Assembly: GCA_045649105.1 (NCBI GenBank) | Contig: JAZRPG010000028.1 | Coordinates: 1-27,334, forward strand | From: JAZRPG01 sp045649105 | GTDB lineage: Bacteria > Bacillota > Clostridia > Oscillospirales > JAAYXM01 | Length of the DNA: 27,334 nucleotides | Reading direction: 5' to 3' | Shown: one piece after another, positions 1-8,089 of the stretch | Layout: the number at the start of each line of letters is the position of its first letter | Numbering within the stretch: position 1 is the stretch's first letter | Made by a program: the position numbers and the translations under genes | Notes under the pieces: model-generated | Databases searched by the model: none | What the model was told of the DNA's origin: nothing | What the model saw: the letters and a program-made list of their open reading frames with translations, nothing else

Positions 1-4
1 AAAA

Positions 5-23
5 GCCGGGGTCGTTTTTTTTT
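5..23 (+). terminator. right half of a possible terminator cut by the window edge
   Basis: GCCGGGGTCG is followed at once by nine T residues, which looks like the descending arm and U-tract of a Rho-independent terminator for a plus-strand gene lying left of the window. The matching left arm would lie outside the window, so this is a guess from one half of a hairpin. Confidence 0.3.
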
Positions 24-29
24 ACTTTT

Positions 30-3000
30 TTAATATCCTTTTACACCGTTTAAGAAAATTGCATTAACCTTCCATTTATAGCCTTTCTTTGAGGAAATTT
101 TTAATCTTATAGGCTCGTCGCGCTCCTGTACAACAGGAAGCACCTTGCACTGATAACGGCCTTTTTCTATGACATCTCCGCCCGTCGCTCTTCCGTTGAC
201 GGCTTCAAGCCGTGTCACGCTTGCCTCAGCTTCATCTCCGGATATTACGAGCAACTCATACTGACCTCTCGGTGCTTCAATGATAAATTCAACATCACCG
301 CTGCCCTCAAAGAAATCCCGTCTCAAAACGTCCGGCTGTCCGCGGTCTGCCATTGTGATACCCTTATTGTGTGAAAATCCGAAACCACGGGCATTTGTAT
401 ACAGCATGTTATCCGGATTTATACGCTTATATGCGCATGTGGGCATTATGTATTCCTCAGCAGCGTTTGTCTGCGCCACTATATCGTCGGTGTACTTCTT
501 GTCGTCTATAGCGCTGAAATCAAACTTATACATAGTATAGTTTTCCATGCGTGTATTTCCGAAATACCAACTGCGCATGAAGTTATCCAAGGTCTTATGA
601 TACGGCGTGTCTGCATTTTCGCCTATATAGATATTGCGCTTTGTATAGGTAAGATGCGACATGATATCTGTGTTGTACTCTTCATTCTCATTCCTCGGCA
701 CATATGCATCCGCGCTCTCTGCAACAAGATAGCTCTTCCCCGCCTCAGTTTCGAAGCACAGGCAACCGGCCTTAATTTCTGACGGTACAACACTGCCGTC
801 ACAGTAAACCTTCATGCTTTCTTTAAGGAACGGACTTGCAAGCTTTACAGCGCCGCCCTTCCGGCTGTTAAGAAGAATCCACTCAAGGCTTCCGGCTGCC
901 ATGGACGCACTCACCTCAAACGCGCCCTTTGCAAGAAGCCTGTCAAAGCGGACATCCTTCCACGCATCATATTTTGCAAAACGATAATCATATGAGTGCA
1001 TTGAATACCCATGCAGATGCATACGGTACATCTCCGGGTCACCGTCAGGGATTGCCGGGAACACGCGGATAACTCCGTTGTGCGACTGGATAAGCATTTC
1101 GTTTACAGCGGCGAGCATCTCACCCGTAAACTCCATCATGCACGGATAGTAGAGCGGCTGACGGCAGACCATGCAGAAATTTATAAAATGGTCCGTCTCC
1201 TCCGCAGTCAATCCGTTTGAACGGAGCATATGGTCAATGCCTCTTTCATAGATTAAGCGCAGAGCCGTCTGTCCCTTGCCGAGCCTTGCAGCGCTTGCCG
1301 CAATCCAGCTTCCGCCGAAGATACCTATTTCACAGCGCTCCTCCAGGAAGCGGACAGTGTTAAGGAGAATTTCCTTTGTCTTTTCATCAGAATCAATGTC
1401 ATACTCTCCAACCGGGAAGAGCGGCATAAGCATACCCGGGTGACGAATCCACATATTGTCCGGAGCCTCCGGAGAATCCTTTAAGTGCACGCCATATGAA
1501 CCGTCCTCACTTATCGGATAGGGCGGCATTTTTGCAAGCACTTCTCTGCATTTATCCAGTATCGGGTTGTCATCATGCAGAATCTCCGCAGCCTCTAAAG
1601 TGAACTTCAGAAGATATTTTGTGCTGGCTACTGTGCTTATGGTATTATGTGCAAGCGGACCCTGCTCCGGCGAAATATCCGGATATACATCATACAAATC
1701 AGTATCGGGATTGTACTTGAAAAGACCTGTCAAAAATTGCGCAAGCTTTATGAACACGGGGTATGCATCATTGCGCAGATAATCCTCGTCAAGGCTGTAC
1801 TCATATAAGAACCACAGATACTGTGCACACCACGGCCAGCAGCAGTGATAGAAAGAGTACGGATAGTCCGCAGCGATGCCCTCAAGACCATATACCTTTT
1901 CGGCAAATCCCTCGGCAAGCTTTACATATGTAAGAAGTCCGTCAGAGAAGACCTTCCCTAAATCAAGACGGTTGCTTGAGAATACTCCTGCAAACGCCGC
2001 CTGAATATTTACATCCCAGTACCACATGCTTCCCCAGATGTTCGGATGGCGGATGGCCCACAGGCCGTTAAGACCGCAGGCATGATGCTTCATAACACCG
2101 TCTTTACCGCTGCAGCAGTCAAGGGCGTACTGATTCACATAATAAACCTGCTCGAGGAATTTATCAGGAAGATTTAAAACAGCGCGGCTGAAGAAATCCT
2201 TCCAATATGCGCTGTGGTCACTGTATAATTTCGGAAGCGACGCCTCAAACTCCTCCATTTTTGCAAGGCCTTCCTGCAACGGATTTTTATACTTCCACTC
2301 GGTAAATATACCCGTCATAACGGTAAATTCCGCACCTGCATCTTTGAGAACAACAGACGCATTACCGTCCTTAACCTTAAGAACACCCTTTGCACCCTTA
2401 AGGGATATTATGCCGGAAAATACAAACGGTGCGTCCGGGTCGTTTTCAAGAAGAAGCGTTACAGTATATGCAAAGGTACTGTCGTCAATCTGTGTATACT
2501 CAATCTTGGGCATATTTTCAATGTAGCGGTATTGGAAAAAATCGATGCTGAATGACTTCAAAAGCCCTGTCCTTGACTGCTTAACCTTATTTATAATGCA
2601 GTCCTCGCGCGCGACAATTGTCTCCATCTCAAGCTTATCCTTATCATGTGTAAGCAAAAGCTCTGTCTTTGCATCATCAACATAAAGTGCGAGGCGGCTT
2701 TTCCCTTTATGCAGTTTTTTATCAAAAGAGAAGGTCAGCTCACCCGTAGCAGGATAAGTGTTTCCCCACTCGTCCGCTTCTCCGAAGCCGCTGCTGTCCT
2801 TGCTGCCCTGCCCGTAAAAATAATAGGTTTCATCGCCTGTTGCCGCGTTACGGTCTGCACGCGCACGCTGTCCTTCCTCTGTTACCCTCGGAACCCACTT
2901 ACCGCTTTTATACTGATCCTCGGGAAGCACGGTTTTGCTGATGTTGTAATAAACCTCATAGTGGTTAATCGGCATGTGCAACTGCTTCTCATCATAAAAC

Positions 3001-3086
3001 AGCATGCACCCCAGAACGCCGTTCCCTATAGGCAATGCGGCATCCCACTTATTACTGCAATTATCGTATATAACTGCATGTTTCAT
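30..3086 (-). CDS. GH95-like (alpha/alpha)6-barrel glycoside hydrolase, cytoplasmic
   Basis: Large enzyme of 1018 residues without a signal peptide, so probably acting on an imported or intracellular glycoside. Residues 17-23 (ALPIGNG) match the N-terminal hallmark of GH95 and related DUF5703 proteins. The barrel spans about 300-680: WDVNIQ (357-362), a WPW/LWFLYEY stretch (about 417-430), SPEQ with the candidate general acid E474, then EMLIQSHNG and VFPAIPDG, as in GH95 C-termini. The last 200 or so residues look like a beta-sandwich (RDFF, GDVEFIIEAPRGQYELLV). GH95 alpha-L-fucosidases carry NxN and a catalytic-base Asp; by eye these are DxN (D358, N360) and Glu (E652) here. Substrate is therefore unknown. 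The ATG at 3086 has GGAGGG eight bases upstream; an ATG 24 bases earlier has no such site. It follows the permease gene by 62 bases on the same strand. Confidence 0.8.
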   Translation of the reverse strand: MKHAVIYDNCSNKWDAALPIGNGVLGCMLFYDEKQLHMPINHYEVYYNISKTVLPEDQYKSGKWVPRVTEEGQRARADRNAATGDETYYFYGQGSKDSSGFGEADEWGNTYPATGELTFSFDKKLHKGKSRLALYVDDAKTELLLTHDKDKLEMETIVAREDCIINKVKQSRTGLLKSFSIDFFQYRYIENMPKIEYTQIDDSTFAYTVTLLLENDPDAPFVFSGIISLKGAKGVLKVKDGNASVVLKDAGAEFTVMTGIFTEWKYKNPLQEGLAKMEEFEASLPKLYSDHSAYWKDFFSRAVLNLPDKFLEQVYYVNQYALDCCSGKDGVMKHHACGLNGLWAIRHPNIWGSMWYWDVNIQAAFAGVFSSNRLDLGKVFSDGLLTYVKLAEGFAEKVYGLEGIAADYPYSFYHCCWPWCAQYLWFLYEYSLDEDYLRNDAYPVFIKLAQFLTGLFKYNPDTDLYDVYPDISPEQGPLAHNTISTVASTKYLLKFTLEAAEILHDDNPILDKCREVLAKMPPYPISEDGSYGVHLKDSPEAPDNMWIRHPGMLMPLFPVGEYDIDSDEKTKEILLNTVRFLEERCEIGIFGGSWIAASAARLGKGQTALRLIYERGIDHMLRSNGLTAEETDHFINFCMVCRQPLYYPCMMEFTGEMLAAVNEMLIQSHNGVIRVFPAIPDGDPEMYRMHLHGYSMHSYDYRFAKYDAWKDVRFDRLLAKGAFEVSASMAAGSLEWILLNSRKGGAVKLASPFLKESMKVYCDGSVVPSEIKAGCLCFETEAGKSYLVAESADAYVPRNENEEYNTDIMSHLTYTKRNIYIGENADTPYHKTLDNFMRSWYFGNTRMENYTMYKFDFSAIDDKKYTDDIVAQTNAAEEYIMPTCAYKRINPDNMLYTNARGFGFSHNKGITMADRGQPDVLRRDFFEGSGDVEFIIEAPRGQYELLVISGDEAEASVTRLEAVNGRATGGDVIEKGRYQCKVLPVVQERDEPIRLKISSKKGYKWKVNAIFLNGVKGY

Positions 3087-3094
3087 TGAAAATA

Positions 3095-3100
3095 CCCTCC
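3095..3100 (-). promoter_or_regulatory. ribosome binding site deciding the GH95-like start
   Basis: GGAGGG sits eight bases before the ATG at 3086. It lies inside the coding sequence that the upstream in-frame ATG (3110) would give, so the downstream ATG is preferred. Confidence 0.8.
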
Positions 3101-3148
3101 ATTTATGCATTATATAAATATAAAAATGCTTTCGTTACACAAAAAAAC

Positions 3149-4609
3149 TTAGTCCTCTATTTCCTTGCCAAATTTCTGGTTTTTTCCAAAAAATGCCCCA
3201 ATGAGCATAATAAACGAAAATACTATTATATAAAAACCGGTTGACCATTTATGCGCGTAAATCGCCGCAAACACCATGAACAGTGAGCCTATAGTCGCAA
3301 GCGCCGGCATTACAAACCTCTTGAATATGGGAAGTTCCTTAAAGCTCATCATTTTTATAAATATCGGCAGATAAAACGCATATACCGTAACTATCGGAAT
3401 TTCTGAGGAGTCAAAACCAAACCAGTTTACGGAAATCATGCCTGTCTCAGCATTTAACATACCTATCATTTTTATAAAACCGTTTGCTGTTTCCGCATCA
3501 TACTGCGCTGTGAATGTTCCGCCAAGATTTGCGCAATAGAAATAGAGGAGCCATGCAGAAGTAACCAAAAGGCCGAAAACTGCCGAATTTGCAGGCATGT
3601 TGCTGGCGCTGTCAACAGTAGAATACATGTCCGGTCTCGGGCCTTTGTTTCGCGCCGCAAGCGCATATAATCCTCTCGTGCATCCTAGCATCAGTCCGTT
3701 TAAAGTTCCGATGCAGGACACCGCAACAAATACATTAAGCATTGTCCCGAATACATTGCCAAAGATGTTCTTAAACGCGACAGTTGCACCTTCTGCCTGA
3801 AGCGCCTCTACCGTTGCGCCTCCCGCAATTCCGATATAATACACTATATACACAACTGCCACTATCGCAGTTCCGACAATAAGCGCGATTGGCAGATTTT
3901 TCTTAGCATCCTTTATTTCCGCATTTATTGATGTTGCTATAATCCATCCCTCATATGCAAAAACAGTCGCTACAGTCGCTGCAAACAGTGCGACCATACC
4001 TCCGTTGCCTTTTGCTGCGAAATTGCTGATGAGGAGAGGCACTGAGCCTCCCTCCGGGATAAATACAAGGCCGCAAACCGTTCCCACTACCGCCATAAGT
4101 ATAAGCGGAATAAGCTTAATTACGGTTGTCGAAACCTGAAACTTTCCCGCAATAATCGGAGAAAGAGCGTTCATACCGTAGCTCATGCAGAGATAAAAGC
4201 CTGCAAGCGCAAGGCACATGCCTGTTGCGGGGTCCATCTGGCCGAAAATAACAAGTGTATATCTCGCTGAGACCCAAGCGAGAACAGAGGTCATTGTCGG
4301 GTAATAAATCGTTGATACAAACCAACCTATATAGTAGGAATACTTGCTCCCGCATGCAGCTTCCGCATAGTCAACCAGACCGTTTACCTTTTCGTACTTC
4401 GTTGCCATTATTGCAAAACAGTACGCACATGCCATCATTATAAATCCGCCGATTATCCACGCAAGGATACCGACGAGCATATTTCCGCCCGTAATGTTCA
4501 GGATATTCTGCGCCTTAAAGAATACGCCGCTTCCTATTACAATACCGACAACCATCGCTATTGCCGTAAACAATCCATACTTTTTTGTCAGTTTACTCAA
4601 CTTTATCAT
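3149..4609 (-). CDS. APC-superfamily amino-acid permease
   Basis: Polytopic inner-membrane transporter of 486 residues. The first membrane helix (GLFTAIAMVVGIVIGSGVF) carries the GSG substrate-binding turn typical of the amino acid-polyamine-organocation superfamily. About twelve hydrophobic segments follow, with a WIIATSINAEIKDAKKNLP loop resembling the helix 6-7 region of LAT/SteT-type exchangers. The substrate cannot be read from sequence; neutral amino acids are a fair guess. The ATG at 4609 fits the family start, but its GGGGG (4613-4617) is only three bases away; a TTG at 4600 would have better spacing, and a TTG at 4651 opens the frame earlier. It has its own promoter and probably reads on into the glycosidase gene. 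Confidence 0.87.
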   Translation of the reverse strand: MIKLSKLTKKYGLFTAIAMVVGIVIGSGVFFKAQNILNITGGNMLVGILAWIIGGFIMMACAYCFAIMATKYEKVNGLVDYAEAACGSKYSYYIGWFVSTIYYPTMTSVLAWVSARYTLVIFGQMDPATGMCLALAGFYLCMSYGMNALSPIIAGKFQVSTTVIKLIPLILMAVVGTVCGLVFIPEGGSVPLLISNFAAKGNGGMVALFAATVATVFAYEGWIIATSINAEIKDAKKNLPIALIVGTAIVAVVYIVYYIGIAGGATVEALQAEGATVAFKNIFGNVFGTMLNVFVAVSCIGTLNGLMLGCTRGLYALAARNKGPRPDMYSTVDSASNMPANSAVFGLLVTSAWLLYFYCANLGGTFTAQYDAETANGFIKMIGMLNAETGMISVNWFGFDSSEIPIVTVYAFYLPIFIKMMSFKELPIFKRFVMPALATIGSLFMVFAAIYAHKWSTGFYIIVFSFIMLIGAFFGKNQKFGKEIED

Positions 4610-4661
4610 ATTCCCCCATACTAAAATTAACAGAAATTCCCCCAGTATCAATACAGTTCGT

Positions 4662-4691
4662 ATTATAAACCTAAGGAACAGTAAAAGTCAA
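4662..4691 (-). promoter_or_regulatory. sigma-A-type promoter for the permease gene
   Basis: On the minus strand TTGACT (4686-4691) and TATAAT (4662-4667) are separated by 18 bases, which predicts a leader of roughly 45 bases before the ATG at 4609. Confidence 0.7.
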
Positions 4692-4784
4692 CAAATTTTG
4701 CAGCTTGTAAGCCGAAGATTCCTGTAAATCCAAGGTTATGGCAGATAAAAAGCATATACTTGCAGCAAATATCAAGAAAAGCCT

Positions 4785-4813
4785 TTGACCTTTAGTAAAA
4801 ACAATGGTAATAT
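4785..4813 (+). promoter_or_regulatory. promoter for rodA
   Basis: TTGACC (4785-4790), a 17-base spacer and TAATAT (4808-4813) precede the rodA ribosome site. The -10 box is imperfect; TATAAA three bases further on is an alternative with a long spacer. Confidence 0.5.
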
Positions 4814-4832
4814 AAATACAAATATTAAAAAT

Positions 4833-4839
4833 GGAGGGG
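4833..4839 (+). promoter_or_regulatory. ribosome binding site supporting a TTG start for rodA
   Basis: GGAGGGG lies seven bases before the TTG at 4847. The ATG at 4831 overlaps this motif and is in a different frame. Confidence 0.75.
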
Positions 4840-4846
4840 CTGCGTT

Positions 4847-5974
4847 TTGACTTCTGCACTGCGCTCAATAAAAAACTTTTTTGCACAAATAGATGCATAC
4901 CTTCTCATATGCTCCATCGTTGCTTCTGCATTTGGTGCTCTGCTTATCGGAACCGCAACTCAGAGCATGGGCAGCGGCAGCTTTTTAAAAGTCCAGCTTG
5001 CCGCAACGGCTGTCGGCATAGTCATTTACCTCCTTTTGTCGTGGCTCGACCTTGACTCGTTGAGCTCGTGGTGGAAGTATATATATCTTGCAAATCTTCT
5101 GCTTATATGCTCCCTCATATTTTTCGGCACAGGTGCCGAGGAGACGGGAAACCGTGCATGGATACGTTTCGGTTCCGTCGGAATCCAGCCGGCAGAGCTT
5201 GGCAAGGTGCTTTTTATCGTTGCTCTCTCCGGTCATATTTCCGCACTCCGAGAACGGCTCGACTCGCCGCTTTCCATTCTCCTTCTAACAATCCATGCAA
5301 TAATTCCCATAGCGCTCATATATCTTATATCATCTGACCTTGGTTCCGCGCTTGTGTATATTATTATCTTTGTTTCAATAATGTTCTGCGCCGGGATTAA
5401 ACTCCGCTGGTTTGCCGGTGCTGCGACTTTTCTTGCCGCCGTTTTTCCTTTTATCTGGAAATTTGTTCTGCGCAATGACCAAAAAATGCGCGTTATGGTC
5501 GTCTTTAATCCCGAGCTTGATTCGCTCGGGCGCGGATATCACGCAATACAAAGTAAAATCGCCCTCGGTTCGGGTAAGCTTTTCGGGCGCGGGCTCGGCA
5601 ACGGCACTCAGACACAGTTCGGATATCTCCCCGCAAAGCAGACCGACTTTATCTTCGCTGTCGCAGGAGAGGAGCTCGGACTTATCGGTTGTCTCGCCAT
5701 TATGGCAATACTCGGAATCATCATCTGGCGATGCATATCCGTTGCGATGCGTTCCTCATCTTTTTCCTCGTATCTTATCTGCAGCGGAATTTCTGCCATG
5801 TTTATCTTCCAGACCATAGAAAACATAGGCATGTGCACAGGGCTCATGCCCGTTATCGGGCTTACACTTCCGCTTTTTTCATACGGCGGCTCGTCCGTGC
5901 TTTGCGTTTACATGGCGCTCGGCCTTATAAGCTCCGCGCGGATGCGCGCGCGGCCGAATCGGCTTTCCAATTAA
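4847..5974 (+). CDS. rodA: RodA-type SEDS peptidoglycan glycosyltransferase
   Basis: Membrane enzyme of 375 residues that polymerises lipid II into glycan strands, working with a class B PBP in the elongation complex. Family motifs are visible: NRAWIRFG (102-109), IQPAELGK (113-120), SSDLGSALV (162-170), GRGLGNGTQTQFGYLPAKQTDFIFA (about 248-271) and GEELG (274-278). D267 in QTDF corresponds to the catalytic Asp (D262) of E. coli RodA. About ten hydrophobic helices are present. Length and motifs favour RodA over FtsW or SpoVE, though the SEDS subfamilies are close. The start is TTG. A YjjG-type gene follows after 19 bases and is probably cotranscribed. No partner PBP2 or mre gene is in the window. 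Confidence 0.87.
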   Translation: MTSALRSIKNFFAQIDAYLLICSIVASAFGALLIGTATQSMGSGSFLKVQLAATAVGIVIYLLLSWLDLDSLSSWWKYIYLANLLLICSLIFFGTGAEETGNRAWIRFGSVGIQPAELGKVLFIVALSGHISALRERLDSPLSILLLTIHAIIPIALIYLISSDLGSALVYIIIFVSIMFCAGIKLRWFAGAATFLAAVFPFIWKFVLRNDQKMRVMVVFNPELDSLGRGYHAIQSKIALGSGKLFGRGLGNGTQTQFGYLPAKQTDFIFAVAGEELGLIGCLAIMAILGIIIWRCISVAMRSSSFSSYLICSGISAMFIFQTIENIGMCTGLMPVIGLTLPLFSYGGSSVLCVYMALGLISSARMRARPNRLSN

Positions 5975-5993
5975 TTCGGGAGGTTTCTGATTT

Positions 5994-6674
5994 ATGCTTA
6001 AGAAATACGATGTCATTCTTTTTGATTCGGACAACACCCTTTTTGATCACGAAAAACATGAAAGGGCCGCACTTTATGAAGCATTTTCCGAGTACGGCAC
6101 TCCGCTTACGGATACACTTTATGAGCTTTACCGCGGCATAAACAACGATGTCTGGAAAGAATTCGAAAAAGGAATTGCACTCCCCGGCGGGCCGCTGATT
6201 GAGCGTTTCCGCAGACTCAACGCCCGCGCAGGCACAGAGCTTGACGAGGAGCGGATAAATTCTCTGTATGTTTCTTCTCTTGCAAACCAATGCTCGCCGT
6301 TCCCTGACTCATATGCGGTATGCAGTACGCTTTCAAAAATGCACAAACTCTACATAATCACAAACGGCACGCACGATGTGCAGACGCGGCGCTATGAAAG
6401 AAGCCCTCTCCGTCCGTTTTTCTCAGGTCTTTTTACCGCCGCGGATATCGGAGTTCCAAAGCCCTCACGGGAATATTTTGAGCGTGTTCTTTCCGCTCTT
6501 CATATAAAGGACAAAAGCCGCGCGGTCATTGTCGGCGATTCTCTTTCCTCCGACATACTGGGCGGCGTAAATTCAGGAATTGACACATGCTGGTTTAACC
6601 CACACAGCGAAAAAAACAACTCAGACATACTTCCGACATATGAAATATCCGACTTAAAACAGCTTATAGATTAA
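5994..6674 (+). CDS. YjjG-family HAD hydrolase (noncanonical pyrimidine nucleotidase)
   Basis: Soluble 226-residue HAD hydrolase resembling E. coli YjjG and B. subtilis YfnB, which dephosphorylate nucleoside monophosphates, including damaged pyrimidine ones. Motif I is FDSDNTLFD with nucleophile D11 and acid D13; motif II is IITNG (121-125); the motif III lysine is K156 in GVPKPS; motif IV is GDSLSSDILGG (181-191), followed by GIDTCWFNP. The start has GGGAGG ten bases upstream. It sits 19 bases after rodA and ends at a strong terminator. Exact substrate is not determinable from sequence; the link to rodA looks positional only. Confidence 0.85.
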   Translation: MLKKYDVILFDSDNTLFDHEKHERAALYEAFSEYGTPLTDTLYELYRGINNDVWKEFEKGIALPGGPLIERFRRLNARAGTELDEERINSLYVSSLANQCSPFPDSYAVCSTLSKMHKLYIITNGTHDVQTRRYERSPLRPFFSGLFTAADIGVPKPSREYFERVLSALHIKDKSRAVIVGDSLSSDILGGVNSGIDTCWFNPHSEKNNSDILPTYEISDLKQLID

Positions 6675-6675
6675 A

Positions 6676-6712
6676 AAAAGCGTCTCCCGACTAATCCTTG
6701 GGAGGCGCTTTT
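6676..6712. terminator. bidirectional Rho-independent terminator between two convergent genes
   Basis: A 13-base stem, AAAAGCGTCTCCC (6676-6688) with GGGAGGCGCTTTT (6700-6712), one T-G pair, closes an 11-base loop. A and T runs on both sides make it work either way. The stop codon of the minus-strand symporter gene (6691-6693) lies in the loop, so its last codons form part of the hairpin. Confidence 0.9.
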
Positions 6713-8067
6713 TTGCCCAATTCTTCTCTCGTTGTCTTTATTACAACATCTGAAAGTATAATAATTGCTATCAGATTCGGCACTGCCATAACGCCGTTTA
6801 ATGTGTCGGCAATCTCCCATACGGCATCAACGCGGCTTATTGAACCCAGCATTACAAAGATAACAAACAGCGCTTTATACGCCACATTAAAACTCTTGTT
6901 GCCGCGCGTTATATATCTCATGCACTGCTCACCGTAATACGACCAGCCGAGTATCGTCGCAAGGGCAAAGAGTACCGTCGCAATGCCGACAAACACGCCG
7001 CCGAGGCTTCCGAGGCTTTTTTCAAACGCCGCAGTTGTAAGAGCCGCGCCGTCAAGCCCCGTTGTATGCAGTCCTGAGCCTATTACCACAATCGCGGTGA
7101 CGGAGCATATAACGATAGTGTCCGCAAAAACCTCAAATATCCCCCAGAAGCCCTGTGTAACGGGGCTTCTTGCATTTGCCGCACTGTGTACAATCGGCGC
7201 ACTTCCAAGCCCTGCCTCGTTCGTGAACACACCTCTTGCGACCCCGAAGCGCACGGCGCGCGCCGCCATATATCCCGCCGCGCCTCCGTATGCCGCGCGC
7301 GGAGAAAGCGCCTCCGTAAAAATTTGGTCAAAGGCGTTCTTTGTCGCCTCAATGTCCAACAGCATAACCGCTATTCCGCCGGCGACATAAAACACAGCCA
7401 TTATCGGCACAAGCTTCTCTGCAAGCGCAGATATTCTCTTTATCCCGCCGCTTATAGCCACAGCAGTAATTGCGGCAAGCACAAGCCCCGAAACCCACGG
7501 CGTAATCCCGGCGCCGTGGCTCAGAACAGACGAAATGGCGTTTGCCTGGTTCATACCGCCCATGCCCGGACAGGCCAGCGCACCTGAAAGCGCAAAGAGC
7601 ACCGCGAGCCATTTCCATTTAGCTCCGATGCCCTTTTCTATGTAGTACATAGGCCCGCCGTAAAATTCGCCGTTTTTGTTCCTGCAACGGTACTTTACCG
7701 CAAGCACAATTTCGGCATATTTGGTCGCCATGCCGAAGAATGCAGACACCCATATCCAGAAAACGGCGCCTGCGCCGCCTGCGACAATCGCAGTTGCAAC
7801 GCCGACTACATTCCCCGTTCCGATAGTGGATGCAAGTGCAGAGGCGGCGGCGCGGTACGGCGAAATCCCGCCGCCGTCACCACCGCTCTGTTTTTTTCTG
7901 AAAAAAGTGCCGAAGGTCTCCCCCACCCAATCGCGAAGCCGCGTAAGCTGGATTGCCCTCAGGGACACCGTAAAATAAATTCCCGTTCCGACAAGCAGCA
8001 GGAGCATCGGCACGCCCCATACCACCTGATTTATCGCCTTGTTCATGTCTAAAATCCATTCAGGCAT
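6691..8067 (-). CDS. AGCS-family sodium:alanine/glycine symporter
   Basis: Inner-membrane transporter of 458 residues that takes up alanine or glycine with sodium. The family signature is clear in residues 80-120: STIGTGNVVGVATAI, then GGAGAVFWIWVSAFFGMATKYAE. Further AGCS landmarks are FYGGPMYYIEKG, GVFTNEAGLGSAPI and WSYYGEQC. The ATG at 8067 has GGAGG (8078-8082) ten bases upstream; a longer frame would run 32 residues into the spacer and end of ilvE with no sensible N-terminus. The gene starts 22 bases after ilvE, so the two probably form one operon joining branched-chain transamination to alanine or glycine supply. Its 3' end is inside the shared terminator. Confidence 0.93.
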   Translation of the reverse strand: MPEWILDMNKAINQVVWGVPMLLLLVGTGIYFTVSLRAIQLTRLRDWVGETFGTFFRKKQSGGDGGGISPYRAAASALASTIGTGNVVGVATAIVAGGAGAVFWIWVSAFFGMATKYAEIVLAVKYRCRNKNGEFYGGPMYYIEKGIGAKWKWLAVLFALSGALACPGMGGMNQANAISSVLSHGAGITPWVSGLVLAAITAVAISGGIKRISALAEKLVPIMAVFYVAGGIAVMLLDIEATKNAFDQIFTEALSPRAAYGGAAGYMAARAVRFGVARGVFTNEAGLGSAPIVHSAANARSPVTQGFWGIFEVFADTIVICSVTAIVVIGSGLHTTGLDGAALTTAAFEKSLGSLGGVFVGIATVLFALATILGWSYYGEQCMRYITRGNKSFNVAYKALFVIFVMLGSISRVDAVWEIADTLNGVMAVPNLIAIIILSDVVIKTTREELGKKAPPKD

Positions 8068-8089
8068 GAAAGGCAGGCCTCCATATTTT

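Noticed and set aside
2646..3089. 147-residue open frame on the plus strand
   Set aside because: It lies wholly opposite the GH95-like gene, has no ribosome site and no family resemblance, and is explained by the codon use of that gene.
3087..3148. Terminator or promoter between permease and glycosidase genes
   Set aside because: The AT-rich GCATT/AATGC pairing is weak and not followed by a clear T-run, and the TATAAT there has no proper -35 box.
4671..4898. 75-residue hydrophobic open frame on the minus strand over the rodA promoter
   Set aside because: It covers both promoters and the rodA start, lacks a ribosome site, and its hydrophobicity reflects AT-rich DNA.
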